A stretch of 64,000 nucleotides of DNA. It comes from Limibacter armeniacum. GTDB taxonomy: Bacteria > Bacteroidota > Bacteroidia > Cytophagales > Flammeovirgaceae. The DNA lies in contig NZ_JBAJNO010000008.1 of assembly GCF_036880985.1 (NCBI RefSeq), positions 1,736,001-1,800,000 on the forward strand, written 5' to 3'. The position numbers and the translations under genes are program-made. This document shows positions 53,723-62,857 of the stretch, one piece after another; the first letter of the stretch is position 1, and every line of letters starts with the position of its first letter. The notes beneath the pieces are model-generated. The model was not told the DNA's origin and searched no databases. It worked only from the letters and a program-made list of their open reading frames with translations.

Positions 53723-55314
53723 GTCCTGTGCCTCAAGGAAAGTAATGCCTTTACGCTGACGCTTTTGGTAAAGAAGGTCTGCATATCTTGCACGGATATC
53801 CTGCTCTCGTCTGAACGAGGATTGATGATCGTAACATCCTTCAGAGAGTCTAGTTCTAAGGCATCGATCATTGCATTTACCCTTGTACGGCTACCCAAAA
53901 GGATTGGCTCGATGATTCCCTCATCCTTAGCGATACGTACCGCTTTCAGTACTTTAGGATCATCAGCTTCAGCAAAGACCATACGTTTACGGCTGATTTT
54001 TGCCTTGTTGTTCATACGACGCATGGTATTGTCCTCATTACCCATGCGTTTCTGCAACTCATTCTTGTACTCATCCCAATCGTCGATTGTAAACTTAGCA
54101 ACACCTGTGTCAATAGCAGCTTTTGCTACAGCAGGGGCTACAGTTGTCAGCAATCGAGGGTCCAATGGTTTTGGGATAATATATTCGCTGCCGAAGTTCA
54201 ACGTTTGCAAGTTGTAAGCCTTCATTACAGCATCTGGAACTGGCTGTTTAGCAAGGTCTGCAATAGCCTTTACTGCTGCCAGTTTCATTTCCTCGTTAAT
54301 TTCAGTTGCTCTTACGTCAAGCGCACCTCTAAAGATGAATGGGAAGCCCAATACGTTATTCACTTGGTTAGGATGGTCAGAACGACCAGTCGCCATAATC
54401 AAGTCATCACGTGTATCCATCGCAAGCTCATAAGCAATCTCAGGGTCAGGGTTTGCCAATGCAAAAACGATAGGGTCAGCTGCCATGCTCTTCAGCATTT
54501 CAGGAGACACTACATTACCCATTGAAAGTCCTAGGAATACATCTGCATCGTGCATCGCCTCTTCAAGCGTATGAACATCTACGTCAGTAGCAAACTCTTT
54601 TTTGCTGCCAGTAAGGCCTTCACGGTCAGACCTGATGACACCACGGCTGTCACACACGATGATGTTTTCTTTGCTTACGCCCAGCTCTACAAAAATCTTG
54701 ATACAAGAGATAGCTGATGCACCAGCACCAGAAACAACCACTCTTACTTCACCTGCTTTCTTGCCTTTTACTTCCAAGGCATTCAGTAGGGCAGCTCCTG
54801 AGATGATGGCAGTACCGTGCTGGTCATCATGCATCACAGGGATGTTCATTTCTTTCTTAAGTCTTGTTTCGATCTCAAAACAGTCTGGAGCTTTGATATC
54901 TTCAAGGTTGATACCGCCGAAAGTAGGTTCCATTGACTTTACGATTCGGCAGAATTCATCTACATCCGTGCTGTCAATCTCGATGTCAAAAACATCAATG
55001 CCAGCAAAGATTTTGAAAAGTACCCCTTTACCTTCCATAACAGGCTTTGAAGCCTCAGGACCGATATTACCCAACCCCAAAACGGCAGTACCATTTGAGA
55101 TTACGGCAACAAGGTTACCTTTTGTAGTGTATTTATAAACGTCTTCTTTGTTCTCAGCAATTTCAAGACATGGATAGGCAACACCTGGTGAATAAGCCAA
55201 TGCCAAGTCACGTTGGGATTGTGTGTTTTTAGTAGGAATTACACCGATTTTACCTGGTACGTCATATTCGTGGTATTCAAGTGCGTCTTCTTTTCTGATT
55301 ACGTTTTTTGCCAT
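53719..55314 (-). CDS. maeB: Malic enzyme domain part of split maeB
   Basis: The 531-residue upstream part. It holds the whole malic-enzyme catalytic region: [55 protein letters not shown] with metal and substrate ligands, and the NAD(P) loop [17 protein letters not shown]. From about residue 430 the phosphotransacetylase-like domain begins ([20 protein letters not shown]). The final 30 residues after NPRSDE are out-of-frame and meaningless. This part alone may keep catalytic activity but lacks most of the regulatory domain. Confidence 0.8.
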   Translation of the reverse strand: MAKNVIRKEDALEYHEYDVPGKIGVIPTKNTQSQRDLALAYSPGVAYPCLEIAENKEDVYKYTTKGNLVAVISNGTAVLGLGNIGPEASKPVMEGKGVLFKIFAGIDVFDIEIDSTDVDEFCRIVKSMEPTFGGINLEDIKAPDCFEIETRLKKEMNIPVMHDDQHGTAIISGAALLNALEVKGKKAGEVRVVVSGAGASAISCIKIFVELGVSKENIIVCDSRGVIRSDREGLTGSKKEFATDVDVHTLEEAMHDADVFLGLSMGNVVSPEMLKSMAADPIVFALANPDPEIAYELAMDTRDDLIMATGRSDHPNQVNNVLGFPFIFRGALDVRATEINEEMKLAAVKAIADLAKQPVPDAVMKAYNLQTLNFGSEYIIPKPLDPRLLTTVAPAVAKAAIDTGVAKFTIDDWDEYKNELQKRMGNEDNTMRRMNNKAKISRKRMVFAEADDPKVLKAVRIAKDEGIIEPILLGSRTRVNAMIDALELDSLKDVTIINPRSDESRISVQDMQTFFTKSVSVKALLSLRHRT

Positions 55315-55660
55315 TACTCTAAGCGTTTGTAGTTCAATTGGCTGTAAAGCCGTGAATTTCAGTTACATGAATGGGCTGTAAGCACCACAGATAGTGTTGG
55401 GTTGAATCGAAAAAATCTAAAACCAACCATTAGATTTCGTTCAAGGATGCAACTTAATGAAAAAAAAATTATAAAAGTATAGAGGAGGGCTTCTAAATGA
55501 TAGCACTTTTAAGCGGTGTTTTAGGGGGAAATAGAGGCTAGGGTATGGACATAATTTATTATCTTGGAAACTTTCGAAGTAAGCGGTAGTTGTAATAGGT
55601 AGCCTGTTACGGAATTGATAACGGTCAACTATTGAAACCAAAATAGCAAACGGAGCATCT
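55315..55660. other. Intergenic region between maeB and the NUDIX gene
   Basis: About 345 bp between divergent genes. It is AT-rich and should hold both promoters; no consensus element, hairpin or credible reading frame was recognised. Confidence 0.45.
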
Positions 55661-56212
55661 ATGAATTTTTGTAGCCACTGTGGAAGTCAGGAAATTAGGT
55701 TTGAAATCCCTGCAGACGATACTTTTATGAGACATATCTGCTCAAACTGTGGGACGATTCATTACCAGAACCCAAAAATGGTAGTGGGGTGCCTGCCCCT
55801 ATACAAAGGGAAAGTACTGATGGCGCGCAGGGCAATTGAGCCTCGGCTAGGGCTATGGAATTTGCCAGCTGGGTTTATGGAAAATGGAGAAAAAGCAGAG
55901 GAAGGTGCGATTAGGGAAGTGTGGGAAGAAACAGAGGCTAAGGTAAAAATAGATCGCCTGCATGCACTTTACAGTTTGCCGCAGTTCAATCAGGTGTACT
56001 TACATTTTATTGGAGAACTGGAAAGTGACCAGTTTGCCAAACGTACTTCTGAAAGCTTGGAAGTAAAGCTTTTTGACTTTGATGAAATCCCTTGGGACGA
56101 GATTGCGTTTGAGTCATCTACTTTTGCGCTGAAGAAATACCTGAAAAACCCAGATTCAGAGAAAGTCCACATCGGGTATTTTCATTATAAGCATTTGGGT
56201 ATAAAGGAGTAG
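55661..56212 (+). CDS. NUDIX hydrolase with N-terminal zinc ribbon
   Basis: A 183-residue pyrophosphohydrolase. A short zinc ribbon (C4/C7 in FCSHCGS and C27/C30 in ICSNCGT) is followed by the NUDIX fold. The Nudix box is GFMENGEKAEEGAIREVWEE followed by T, with all catalytic Glu residues in place. The ribbon-plus-Nudix order resembles NADH pyrophosphatase NudC, but the NudC-specific SQPWPFPxS stretch is missing, so it is more like the small YmaB/ADP-ribose-type group. The substrate remains open. Cytoplasmic, single gene. Confidence 0.88.
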   Translation: MNFCSHCGSQEIRFEIPADDTFMRHICSNCGTIHYQNPKMVVGCLPLYKGKVLMARRAIEPRLGLWNLPAGFMENGEKAEEGAIREVWEETEAKVKIDRLHALYSLPQFNQVYLHFIGELESDQFAKRTSESLEVKLFDFDEIPWDEIAFESSTFALKKYLKNPDSEKVHIGYFHYKHLGIKE

Positions 56213-56526
56213 TACCACTTTACTTTTTTTGATTTATGAATATTTTTTAATGAATCACTTTTTATTCAGCTAGCTACTTCTGCAATTCACAGAACACATC
56301 TTGCATTTCACCAACCAAACTGTCATTTCAGCTAATCACTGTCGTATATTAGATTAACGAAAAAGATTAGTTGTCCATCAGAATGATTAATCTGTAATTA
56401 TCACAAAGTCAAATTAATACAGCTATAAGCTGAATATTCTAGTAGTCAATTTAATTGTGTTGTAGGCATAGTGATTATGCTGTTTGGTGTGCCCGCAATA
56501 CACTTACCCAAACCAACTATTTAATT
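56213..56526. other. AT-rich gap between NUDIX gene and secreted beta protein
   Basis: About 310 bp with no clear gene; probably the promoter and leader of the downstream gene. Nothing specific was identified. Confidence 0.45.
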
Positions 56527-56946
56527 ATGAAAAAGCTAGTGTCAAATTCCGTTCTCGTTTTTGTAATGGTATTTCTGGTGTCAATTTCTGGAGCTTTTGC
56601 CTTTAATGGAGGCGAAGGAGATGGAGACAAAAAGAAAAGCAATGACAGTAAACTATCAAGCTATGATGCTGCAATTTACAAGCATAGAGGAGACAAGATA
56701 GCGGTACATTTTGTAAAACCTGAAAATAACAAAGTGCTGGTGCTGATTAAAAATGAAAATGACCGAGTAATATTCAGGGATACTTTCCGCAACAAAAATA
56801 GAGTGGTCAAGCATTATGATCTGTCACACTTGCCTTCAGGAAAGTACTCAATTGAGGTGTTGAATAAGGATGCTGTAGTTAAGTCGAGAGGTGGAGACGT
56901 TGTAGAGGACAAAAGTAATATTTCATCAGAATTCGAACTCAGATAA
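56527..56946 (+). CDS. Small secreted beta-sandwich protein
   Basis: A 139-residue protein from the ATG at 56527. The frame is open further upstream, but this Met begins a typical signal peptide (MKKLVSNSVLVFVMVFLVSI) with cleavage near AFAF. A Lys/Asp/Gly-rich linker follows (GGEGDGDKKKSND). The rest (about 50-130) alternates strands (DKIAVHFVKPENNKVLVLIK, GKYSIEVLNKDAVVKSRGGD) like the small beta-sandwich domains found at C-termini of secreted proteins in this phylum. No enzyme motif. The role could be periplasmic or structural. Confidence 0.72.
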   Translation: MKKLVSNSVLVFVMVFLVSISGAFAFNGGEGDGDKKKSNDSKLSSYDAAIYKHRGDKIAVHFVKPENNKVLVLIKNENDRVIFRDTFRNKNRVVKHYDLSHLPSGKYSIEVLNKDAVVKSRGGDVVEDKSNISSEFELR

Positions 56947-56986
56947 AAGGTGACTTACAGCGGTCCATCATTTTGTCAGACAGACC

Positions 56987-57021
56987 AAAAAAAGCCAGCA
57001 TGGTAGATGCTGGCTTTTTTT
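56987..57021. terminator. Bidirectional terminator after the secreted beta protein
   Basis: A 15-bp perfect stem (AAAAAAAGCCAGCAT and complement) with loop GGTAG. It lies between convergent genes. Confidence 0.85.
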
Positions 57022-57022
57022 G

Positions 57023-57343
57023 TTATTCAAAATATGGGCAATCAAAGTGGAACAGGTCTGCAAGTTGCTTGATCGCGTCATACTTGTCAGCTCCTTCTTT
57101 TTGGGCTAACTGCTGAATGGGCAGGTTAGCTACCTGTTTGATGAATGCCTTTGTAATTTCTTCTATCTTCTCTATCTCCGTTTCATTCATATTCAGCTTT
57201 TTGCCGAATTTACTTACCTCTTTCTCTCTGATTATATCAAAAGTATCACAAATCACTTCAGAAATGGCATTGATTTCACGCTGATCACGAAGCGTTTCTT
57301 CTGATGAGTGAAACGGACATTTTTCGTTAGTAGAAACTGTCAT
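57023..57343 (-). CDS. Small helical protein of unknown function
   Basis: A 106-residue protein from the ATG at 57343; an in-frame GTG seven codons earlier is less likely. It is almost wholly helical and charged (LRDQREINAISEVICDTFDI, EIEKIEEITKAFIKQVANLP). A CPFH motif near the start and a Cys-Pro pair at the end (HFDCPYFE) are notable and could bind a metal if they meet. No family recognised. Single gene, followed by a shared terminator. Confidence 0.6.
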   Translation of the reverse strand: MTVSTNEKCPFHSSEETLRDQREINAISEVICDTFDIIREKEVSKFGKKLNMNETEIEKIEEITKAFIKQVANLPIQQLAQKEGADKYDAIKQLADLFHFDCPYFE

Positions 57344-57628
57344 GCTGTTAAATTTAAATGGCACTTTGGTCCAAAAGCTTTGAATGAAAAAATACTTCAG
57401 TTCCTAGTTTTTGAATGGTATGAAAGTGCTTCTTTTCCCAAAACCATGAAACAGTCGCGCCTTGCAGGCTGCTTCAATATTGAATGTGTCGTTTGTGTTT
57501 AGTTTGAAAGCCTTATACCGAAAGACGGATAACAGCGTTTTTTCGGGCAATTTTTAGGGCTTGCGGGCACAAATGTACAAAAGGGAATTTAAAGAGTAAA
57601 GTATTTACTACTTACGGCTGAAATTCTG

Positions 57629-58492
57629 TTATGGCTTTAGTCCATTTCTGTCAAAAGCAACAGGTTGCCATTCCCCATTATACAGAATGTGTATTTGTTT
57701 AAAGCCGATTTCTTCCAATAATTGTGCTGTAGGAGCAAATTCTTTGGTGATTTCATTTGGAACGTGGGAATCAGCATTGAGACTTATAGGAATTTGCATG
57801 TCCAACATTTTTTCCAGAACCCACGGGCTAGGATAAGGGGTCGTAGTGGCTTTTTTGTATATCCCCCTTGTATTTACTTCAACAATAACGTTGGCTGAAG
57901 CTATCGTTTCCAACGTAGCTTCAATGGCTTTTTTGTACCACTGTTGCTGCTCATTGAACAAGACTCCATCTTCACTTTGCATTTTGATTTTGTCTAGATG
58001 CCCCACTACATCAGGACAGTCCTCTTCAACCATTTTGCGGGTGAGTTCAAAGTAACGTTCTACTGCTGCTTGTGGATTATTATTGAAGATTTGTTCCAAC
58101 CCTGCCAGAAAAATATTGTGAGGTCCATCAATTTCCCAATGTTTGCCGTCATCAAACTGGTCTACATAATGGATAGAACCTACAGTATAGTCGAGTTTTG
58201 CTGCCCTGATAAAGTCACTGCTGCAACCAACTACATCTGGGATATAATCTACTTCCATCCCAAGGTAGACCTGAATTTGGTCTTTATATTTTTCCTGAGC
58301 CTCTCTTACTTCTTTTACATATTGTGGGACTTCGTCCATTTTCATATTCCAAGTTGAAGGGAACGGAACAGGGCAATGGGTTGAGACACCATATGCTATT
58401 AGTCCTTGCTTGATTGCTTCCTTGATATGTTCTTCGGGAGGAAATTTTCCGTCACAGAAATAGCTGTGACTGTGGTAGTTGGTCCAAGTCAT
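57629..58492 (-). CDS. PHP-family histidinol-phosphatase
   Basis: A 287-residue metal-dependent phosphatase of the PHP superfamily (HisK/HisJ type), which removes phosphate from histidinol-phosphate late in histidine synthesis. Metal-binding motifs: YHSHSYFCDGK (about 6-16), YGVSTHCPVPF (about 35-45), MEVDYIPD, VGSIHYVDQF, VGHLDKIK and NADSHVPNEI. The length fits. It is 13 kb from hisHAF and on the other strand, so the his genes are scattered. Other PHP phosphoesterase activities cannot be excluded. Confidence 0.85.
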   Translation of the reverse strand: MTWTNYHSHSYFCDGKFPPEEHIKEAIKQGLIAYGVSTHCPVPFPSTWNMKMDEVPQYVKEVREAQEKYKDQIQVYLGMEVDYIPDVVGCSSDFIRAAKLDYTVGSIHYVDQFDDGKHWEIDGPHNIFLAGLEQIFNNNPQAAVERYFELTRKMVEEDCPDVVGHLDKIKMQSEDGVLFNEQQQWYKKAIEATLETIASANVIVEVNTRGIYKKATTTPYPSPWVLEKMLDMQIPISLNADSHVPNEITKEFAPTAQLLEEIGFKQIHILYNGEWQPVAFDRNGLKP

Positions 58493-58524
58493 ATTTTTGA
58501 GTATTAAAGAGTTGTTTTTTGCTA

Positions 58525-59481
58525 TTACAGCTTAATATACCAGCTGCTAAACAATCCAGCTAAAGTTGGCAACAGAATGTTTAGCAACCAAAGAAAAAGT
58601 GTCGAAGAAATGATCGTGCTTTCATCAACGCCCATTGCACCAAAAAAGTAGAGTGCTGTAAATTCCCTGATTCCCAAATCACTTAGAAATGAAAATGAAG
58701 GTGTGAGGGTTTTGCTGATATAAACAAGACCAACCCCAATTAAACTGTCTATCATGGATAGTGTTCCGCCAAAAGCATAGAGGATCAATACAAACTGGAT
58801 GGTGAAAAGCATAAAGCGAAGGGTGGAAAGCCCTAAAATCTTGATGTTTTCACCTGTACTGAATGTAATAGCGGTTTGAAGGTACTTCTTGAAGTATTTG
58901 TTTTGGTCAAGTAAGGGCTTGAACTTATGGAGTGAACATAATAAGACAGTTCCAATAGAGATAGTAACTCCCCAAAATGTATATAAAACAGTGGAATAAT
59001 CAGGTGAAATATAATGTTGTCTCAGTAGAAACTTGAGTAGGCATAAAGACCCAAAAGCTCCTGTGACAAACCCTAGAGACAAATGTCCATTGAGGGTTGC
59101 GCCAAAAGATTGGTATTTGTCTTTTGAAGGCAAATGCCAGGATCTACCTAGAAAGTAACCTATTATTTTGCCGGAAAAGAAAGAGACTGAAAGACCTGTC
59201 AGAACGCCGAAGAGAGCATCCTTGAAGTTGATTGTAGCTATTTTACTGGCTAGTATTTGCCATTTCAATGCTTCACTTGCCCAGTTAAGGGGCATAAGCA
59301 ATATAGCAACCAAAAGGAGAAGTGCATGGTTAGTGAGGAATGCCTTTTGAAAAGCATCAGCAAAATGCATATCAAGGTGCTGCTTATCTGTCAGGTGCTG
59401 AATGATAAAGATACAGGCTGTCAGGAGTATTAGCAGCTTGATAGCCGAAAAACCGTATGACTGAATAGATTTGGTTTGCAT
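58525..59481 (-). CDS. Flippase-like (LPG synthase TM domain) membrane protein
   Basis: A 318-residue polytopic membrane protein of the lysylphosphatidylglycerol synthase transmembrane/UPF0104 type, from the ATG at 59481 (an upstream Met at 59550 would add 23 residues that look like noise). About eight hydrophobic helices. Features include PLNWASEALKWQILASKIAT, the FFSGKIIGYFLGRSWH loop and the end region VYISKTLTPSFSFLSDLGIR followed by EFTALYFFG, which match this family. The family is thought to flip or move lipids or glycolipids. No catalytic domain is attached. It begins shortly after the 59566-59970 gene and may share its transcript. Confidence 0.78.
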   Translation of the reverse strand: MQTKSIQSYGFSAIKLLILLTACIFIIQHLTDKQHLDMHFADAFQKAFLTNHALLLLVAILLMPLNWASEALKWQILASKIATINFKDALFGVLTGLSVSFFSGKIIGYFLGRSWHLPSKDKYQSFGATLNGHLSLGFVTGAFGSLCLLKFLLRQHYISPDYSTVLYTFWGVTISIGTVLLCSLHKFKPLLDQNKYFKKYLQTAITFSTGENIKILGLSTLRFMLFTIQFVLILYAFGGTLSMIDSLIGVGLVYISKTLTPSFSFLSDLGIREFTALYFFGAMGVDESTIISSTLFLWLLNILLPTLAGLFSSWYIKL

Positions 59482-59565
59482 ATTCTTAATAGGTTCAGCT
59501 ACCGTTCTTATAGAAAACCATTTCGGTAACCAAACTCCAAAAGAAAGCAAAAAGGGAGATGAATC

Positions 59566-59970
59566 CTATTCAAGTAACCATTTGATAGCATGCTCCGAGT
59601 TGTCAAAAAAAGCATTTTGAATAGGTTCGTCCGGATTCAGTAGGTCATCCAGCATTTGGTCTACCATGACTTCTTCCAATATGTCGGCACTTACTACACT
59701 TGCATATTTTTTTACGATACCTTCAAGGTCAGCAAACTGTTCATCAACCCAATACTGAATCTCAGGAGTGATCATATATGCCATTTGTGAGCCGTCATCC
59801 AACATAAAAGGAGGGCGATAGTATTTCACTGCATTGACCATTTCCAAAACTTCATGCCTGAACTCATCTTCTGTCATATTTTGTGTAGCCTGATGGGCAA
59901 TGGTATGCATAAGTCTATTTACTTCATCGAAGTAAATGGTCTGGAAACGACTTTCATAAATTGCTTTCAT
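59566..59970 (-). CDS. SpoIIAA/STAS-fold-like small protein
   Basis: A 134-residue soluble acidic protein. Alternating strands and helices (FQTIYFDEVNRLMHTIAHQA, EFRHEVLEMVNAVKYYRPPF) and TPEIQYWVDEQFADLE resemble the SpoIIAA/STAS-like proteins common in this phylum, which have a Rossmann-like alpha/beta fold. No Ser phosphorylation site typical of anti-anti-sigma factors was recognised. It starts 85 bp upstream of the flippase-like gene on the same strand. The role is unknown. Confidence 0.6.
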   Translation of the reverse strand: MKAIYESRFQTIYFDEVNRLMHTIAHQATQNMTEDEFRHEVLEMVNAVKYYRPPFMLDDGSQMAYMITPEIQYWVDEQFADLEGIVKKYASVVSADILEEVMVDQMLDDLLNPDEPIQNAFFDNSEHAIKWLLE

Positions 59971-60417
59971 ACAGATAATTAAGTTTGCACAGAGAAAATA
60001 ATGATGATTTTGATATTACTTGTTTGCAAAGCAAATCAAGAATGAAAATTGAAAATGAAAAAGGTAATAGACTGTTTCACCTTTCTCTCTTCCAATAAAA
60101 TTTACATAGAATAAATGTGCTTCTAAAAACATTTGGGAGGGAATTTTTAGTGCTCAAAACCCTTAAATGGGTCTTTTGAGGTGTATTGTGTTGAAATACA
60201 ATAAGTAATGTGGATGGGGGACTAGGGAGATTTTTTGTTAATTAATTTCCAATTGGCAGGTGCCTTTTCAAGTTGAGTGATTGATTGAAGAATTACCTCT
60301 AATAGAGGGGGGAATTCTATAGGACTATTTTAGGTAGCAATAATAAATATCTTAGCTGTTGCAAGAGGTTTATCATCATTAATTTGTATTTTAAACTGAA
60401 ACTTAAATGAAATTCAA
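59971..60417. other. AT-rich intergenic region upstream of the methyltransferase-PKS pair
   Basis: About 447 bp between divergent genes, without a clear reading frame. A weak inverted repeat with AGAATT/AATTCT arms lies near 60289-60316. The promoter of the methyltransferase-PKS operon should be here; TTAATTTG near 60380 only partly fits the -7 consensus. Confidence 0.45.
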
Positions 60418-61125
60418 ATGCCCAATTTTACTGTACGATCTGATGAGCAGGAGTTGATGGATGATTTCAATGTTAAGGATCAGGGACTGTTACGAACCTT
60501 GAGAGAACTTGAGATTATCAACCTTTGGCTTGGAGGAAATAACATTACTTTTTCAGGACTGGAGACACTATTGAAACAAGCAGGCCAGCAACCTGTAACG
60601 GTTGTAGATTTAGGGTGTGGTAGTGGAGATATGGTTCGCCAATTGGCCAAGAGATTCAAAAAAAATCACCCACAAATAAAGTTGATTGGAGTGGACGCTA
60701 ACCCTGCTGTAATAGAATATGCAAAGAGTAAGTCAGTGGACTTTCCAGACATTGAATTTATAACGGATGATATTTTTAGTGAAAGGTTTCAAAAGCGGGA
60801 GTTTGACATTATCCTTTGCACGCTATTTACGCATCATTTTGAGGATAATACATTACTTCAGCTACTGAAGCATTGGCGAAGTCAAGCTAAAATCGGAGTT
60901 GTGATCAATGACCTTCACAGGCATTGGTTTGCCTATCATTCCATAGACTGGCTAACTCGTTTGTTTTCAAAATCCTATATGACAAAGTATGATGCAAAGC
61001 TGTCTGTACTGAGGTCATTCAAGAAAAATGAATTGGAAAACTTAACCCAAAAGGCTGGCTGGATGCAGTTCTCACTCAAATGGAAATGGGCATTTCGCTG
61101 GCAGCTGATTCTTTCTCACCACTAA
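60418..61125 (+). CDS. Class I methyltransferase paired with type III PKS
   Basis: A 235-residue SAM-dependent methyltransferase. Motif I is VVDLGCGSGDMVRQLA (about 62-77), the acidic strand-2 end is IGVDANPAVIEYAKS, then FITDDIF and DIILCTLFTHHFED. The end (QKAGWMQFSLKWKWAFRWQL) is basic and aromatic. The stop is 10 bp before the polyketide synthase start, so the two are one operon. The likely job is methylating the polyketide product (on O or C), as in other type III PKS loci of the phylum; this is inference from context. Confidence 0.88.
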   Translation: MPNFTVRSDEQELMDDFNVKDQGLLRTLRELEIINLWLGGNNITFSGLETLLKQAGQQPVTVVDLGCGSGDMVRQLAKRFKKNHPQIKLIGVDANPAVIEYAKSKSVDFPDIEFITDDIFSERFQKREFDIILCTLFTHHFEDNTLLQLLKHWRSQAKIGVVINDLHRHWFAYHSIDWLTRLFSKSYMTKYDAKLSVLRSFKKNELENLTQKAGWMQFSLKWKWAFRWQLILSHH

Positions 61126-61134
61126 AATCACTAT

Positions 61135-62235
61135 ATGTTTTCTTATTTGACCACGATTGGTACCGCTGTGCCTAGATACAGGTTTGAGCAGTCACAGATC
61201 TGTAAGTTTATGCAAGCTACATTGCCCCTTACAGAAACACAGCATAGTCGGTTGCCACTTTTGTATCGAGCTTCAGGGATTCAATACAGGCATTCAGTCA
61301 TTCCTGATTATGGAAGAACAAAAGGTGCTTACACTTTTTATCCGAATGAAGAAGGATTGAAGCCATTTCCGAGAGTAAGGCAACGGATGGAGGTCTATGA
61401 AAGAGAAGCGGTAAAGCTTGCTTCTGAAGCAGTAATGAGTTGCTTATCAAGTAGACATATGGAAGCTGCCGCCGTGACACATTTGGTGACTGTAAGTTGT
61501 ACTGGAATGTATGCGCCTGGCTTGGACATAGATTTGGTAAAGCAATTGGGGCTAAATTCAGCTGTAGAGCGTACTGCGATTAATTTTATGGGGTGCTATG
61601 GAGCGTTTAATGGAATTAAAGTTGCGGATTCCATTTGCCGTTCGAATACTGGCGCCAAGGTGTTAGTGGTTTGTGTAGAGCTATGTACACTCCATTTTCA
61701 GCAGAAGACGGATGAGGATAGTTTGCTTTCGGCTGCGCTTTTCTCCGATGGGGCAGCTGCCGTTTTGGTCGAAGGTTTACCACAAGGAAGTCATTCATTA
61801 AAACTAAAGGCAACCTACGCGGATCTTTTTACAGATGGAGAACAGGATATGGCTTGGAGAATAGGAAACCACGGTTTTGATATGATGCTTTCAGCTTATG
61901 TGCCTGATTTGGTAGGAGAGGGAATAACACAACTGATTGATAGGTTAATGACCAAGGCTGAGGTTGAATGGAAAGACATTAGGCACTTTGCCATACATCC
62001 TGGTGGTAAACGGATTCTTGAGCAAATTGAGAAGGTCATGAACCTTGCAAAAGTACAGAACCAATCAGCTTATGAGGTTTTACAGAATTATGGAAACATG
62101 TCATCTGCTACGGTGTTGTTTGTATTGGAGAACCTCTTAAAACAGCGAGAAAATTTGAACTCGGGCGAGAATATACTGAGTTTGGCTTTTGGTCCTGGTC
62201 TAACCTTGGAATCGATGCTGTTGGAGGTCTGCTAA
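61135..62235 (+). CDS. Type III polyketide synthase (chalcone synthase-like)
   Basis: A 366-residue homodimeric thiolase-fold enzyme that extends an acyl-CoA with malonyl-CoA units and cyclises the chain, giving phenolic or pyrone products. The catalytic triad is C154 (NFMGCYGAF), H288 (HFAIHPGGKRIL) and N321 (YGNMSSATVLFVLEN). The preceding VTVSCTGMYAPGLDIDL and the ending LAFGPGLTLESMLLEV are typical for the family. The length is normal. The starter unit is not predictable. It forms an operon with the methyltransferase; the redox partner that often completes such loci was not seen here. Confidence 0.95.
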   Translation: MFSYLTTIGTAVPRYRFEQSQICKFMQATLPLTETQHSRLPLLYRASGIQYRHSVIPDYGRTKGAYTFYPNEEGLKPFPRVRQRMEVYEREAVKLASEAVMSCLSSRHMEAAAVTHLVTVSCTGMYAPGLDIDLVKQLGLNSAVERTAINFMGCYGAFNGIKVADSICRSNTGAKVLVVCVELCTLHFQQKTDEDSLLSAALFSDGAAAVLVEGLPQGSHSLKLKATYADLFTDGEQDMAWRIGNHGFDMMLSAYVPDLVGEGITQLIDRLMTKAEVEWKDIRHFAIHPGGKRILEQIEKVMNLAKVQNQSAYEVLQNYGNMSSATVLFVLENLLKQRENLNSGENILSLAFGPGLTLESMLLEVC

Positions 62236-62273
62236 TTAATCTGTTTTCTCATTACCATAAAAGTTTCAACTGT

Positions 62274-62828
62274 ATGGCTCTTACCCCTTCCAATATGCTT
62301 CCCTTGGGAACACCTGCTCCTTACTTTAAATTACTGGATACCATTTCTGGAGAAATAAAGCCTTTGGATGACCTGAAGTCTGATAAGGCAACACTTATCA
62401 TGTTTATTTGTAACCATTGTCCTTTTGTCAAACATGTAGACGAAGAACTTGTAAGGTTAGCAAATGACTATCAGTCAAAAGGGGTAAGCTTTATAGGGAT
62501 TAGCTCAAATGATGCTGATAAATATCCGCAGGATGGACCAATCCAAATGAAAGCCGAGGCTGAAAAGCAGGGGTATCCTTTTCCGTACCTTTATGACGAA
62601 ACGCAAGATGTAGCCAAAGCATATGAAGCAGCTTGTACGCCTGATTTTTATATCTTTGATAAAGATATGAAGCTGGCTTACCGAGGTCAATTGGATGACG
62701 CTAGACCTAGTTCAGCTACACCTCTGACAGGCAAGGATATACGAAATGCACTTGACGTATTGTTGGATGGTAATACTCCGTCAGTACCTCAAAAGCCAAG
62801 TATGGGGTGCAATATCAAATGGAAATAA
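62274..62828 (+). CDS. Thioredoxin-fold (AhpC/TSA-like) protein
   Basis: A 184-residue peroxiredoxin/thioredoxin-like protein. The active-site motif is FICNHCPFVKHVDEEL near residue 45, a CxxC in thioredoxin position, followed by GVSFIGISSNDADKYPQDGP and CTPDFYIFDKDMKLAYRGQL (cis-Pro loop). The C-terminus holds KPSMGCNIKWK, with an extra Cys near the end that is common in this subgroup. No signal peptide, so it is cytoplasmic. Start at ATG 62274, 39 bp after the PKS stop; it may be read through from the operon. Confidence 0.9.
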   Translation: MALTPSNMLPLGTPAPYFKLLDTISGEIKPLDDLKSDKATLIMFICNHCPFVKHVDEELVRLANDYQSKGVSFIGISSNDADKYPQDGPIQMKAEAEKQGYPFPYLYDETQDVAKAYEAACTPDFYIFDKDMKLAYRGQLDDARPSSATPLTGKDIRNALDVLLDGNTPSVPQKPSMGCNIKWK

Positions 62829-62857
62829 TTTTTTACTAACCAAACCATAGACAACAG

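Larger units (their letters stand above)
53039..55314 (-). pseudogene. maeB: NADP-dependent malic enzyme gene, split by a frameshift
   Basis: The two frames 53719-55314 and 53039-53722 together make one MaeB-type malic enzyme (oxaloacetate-forming malate decarboxylation with a C-terminal phosphotransacetylase-like domain), about 755 residues when joined. The break is at about 53804-53805 on the plus strand. Upstream, codons read NPRSDE; two bases later the other frame continues [19 protein letters not shown], the sequence expected for the family. A single missing base (or two extra) explains it. Both halves are well conserved, so either a very recent mutation or a sequencing error is likely. 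If real, the enzyme would end at RTSLRHRT-like out-of-frame residues. Confidence 0.85.

Noticed and set aside
53719-53803. Programmed ribosomal frameshift in maeB
   Set aside because: No slippery heptamer or following stem was seen near 53804, so a mutation or sequencing error is the simpler reading.
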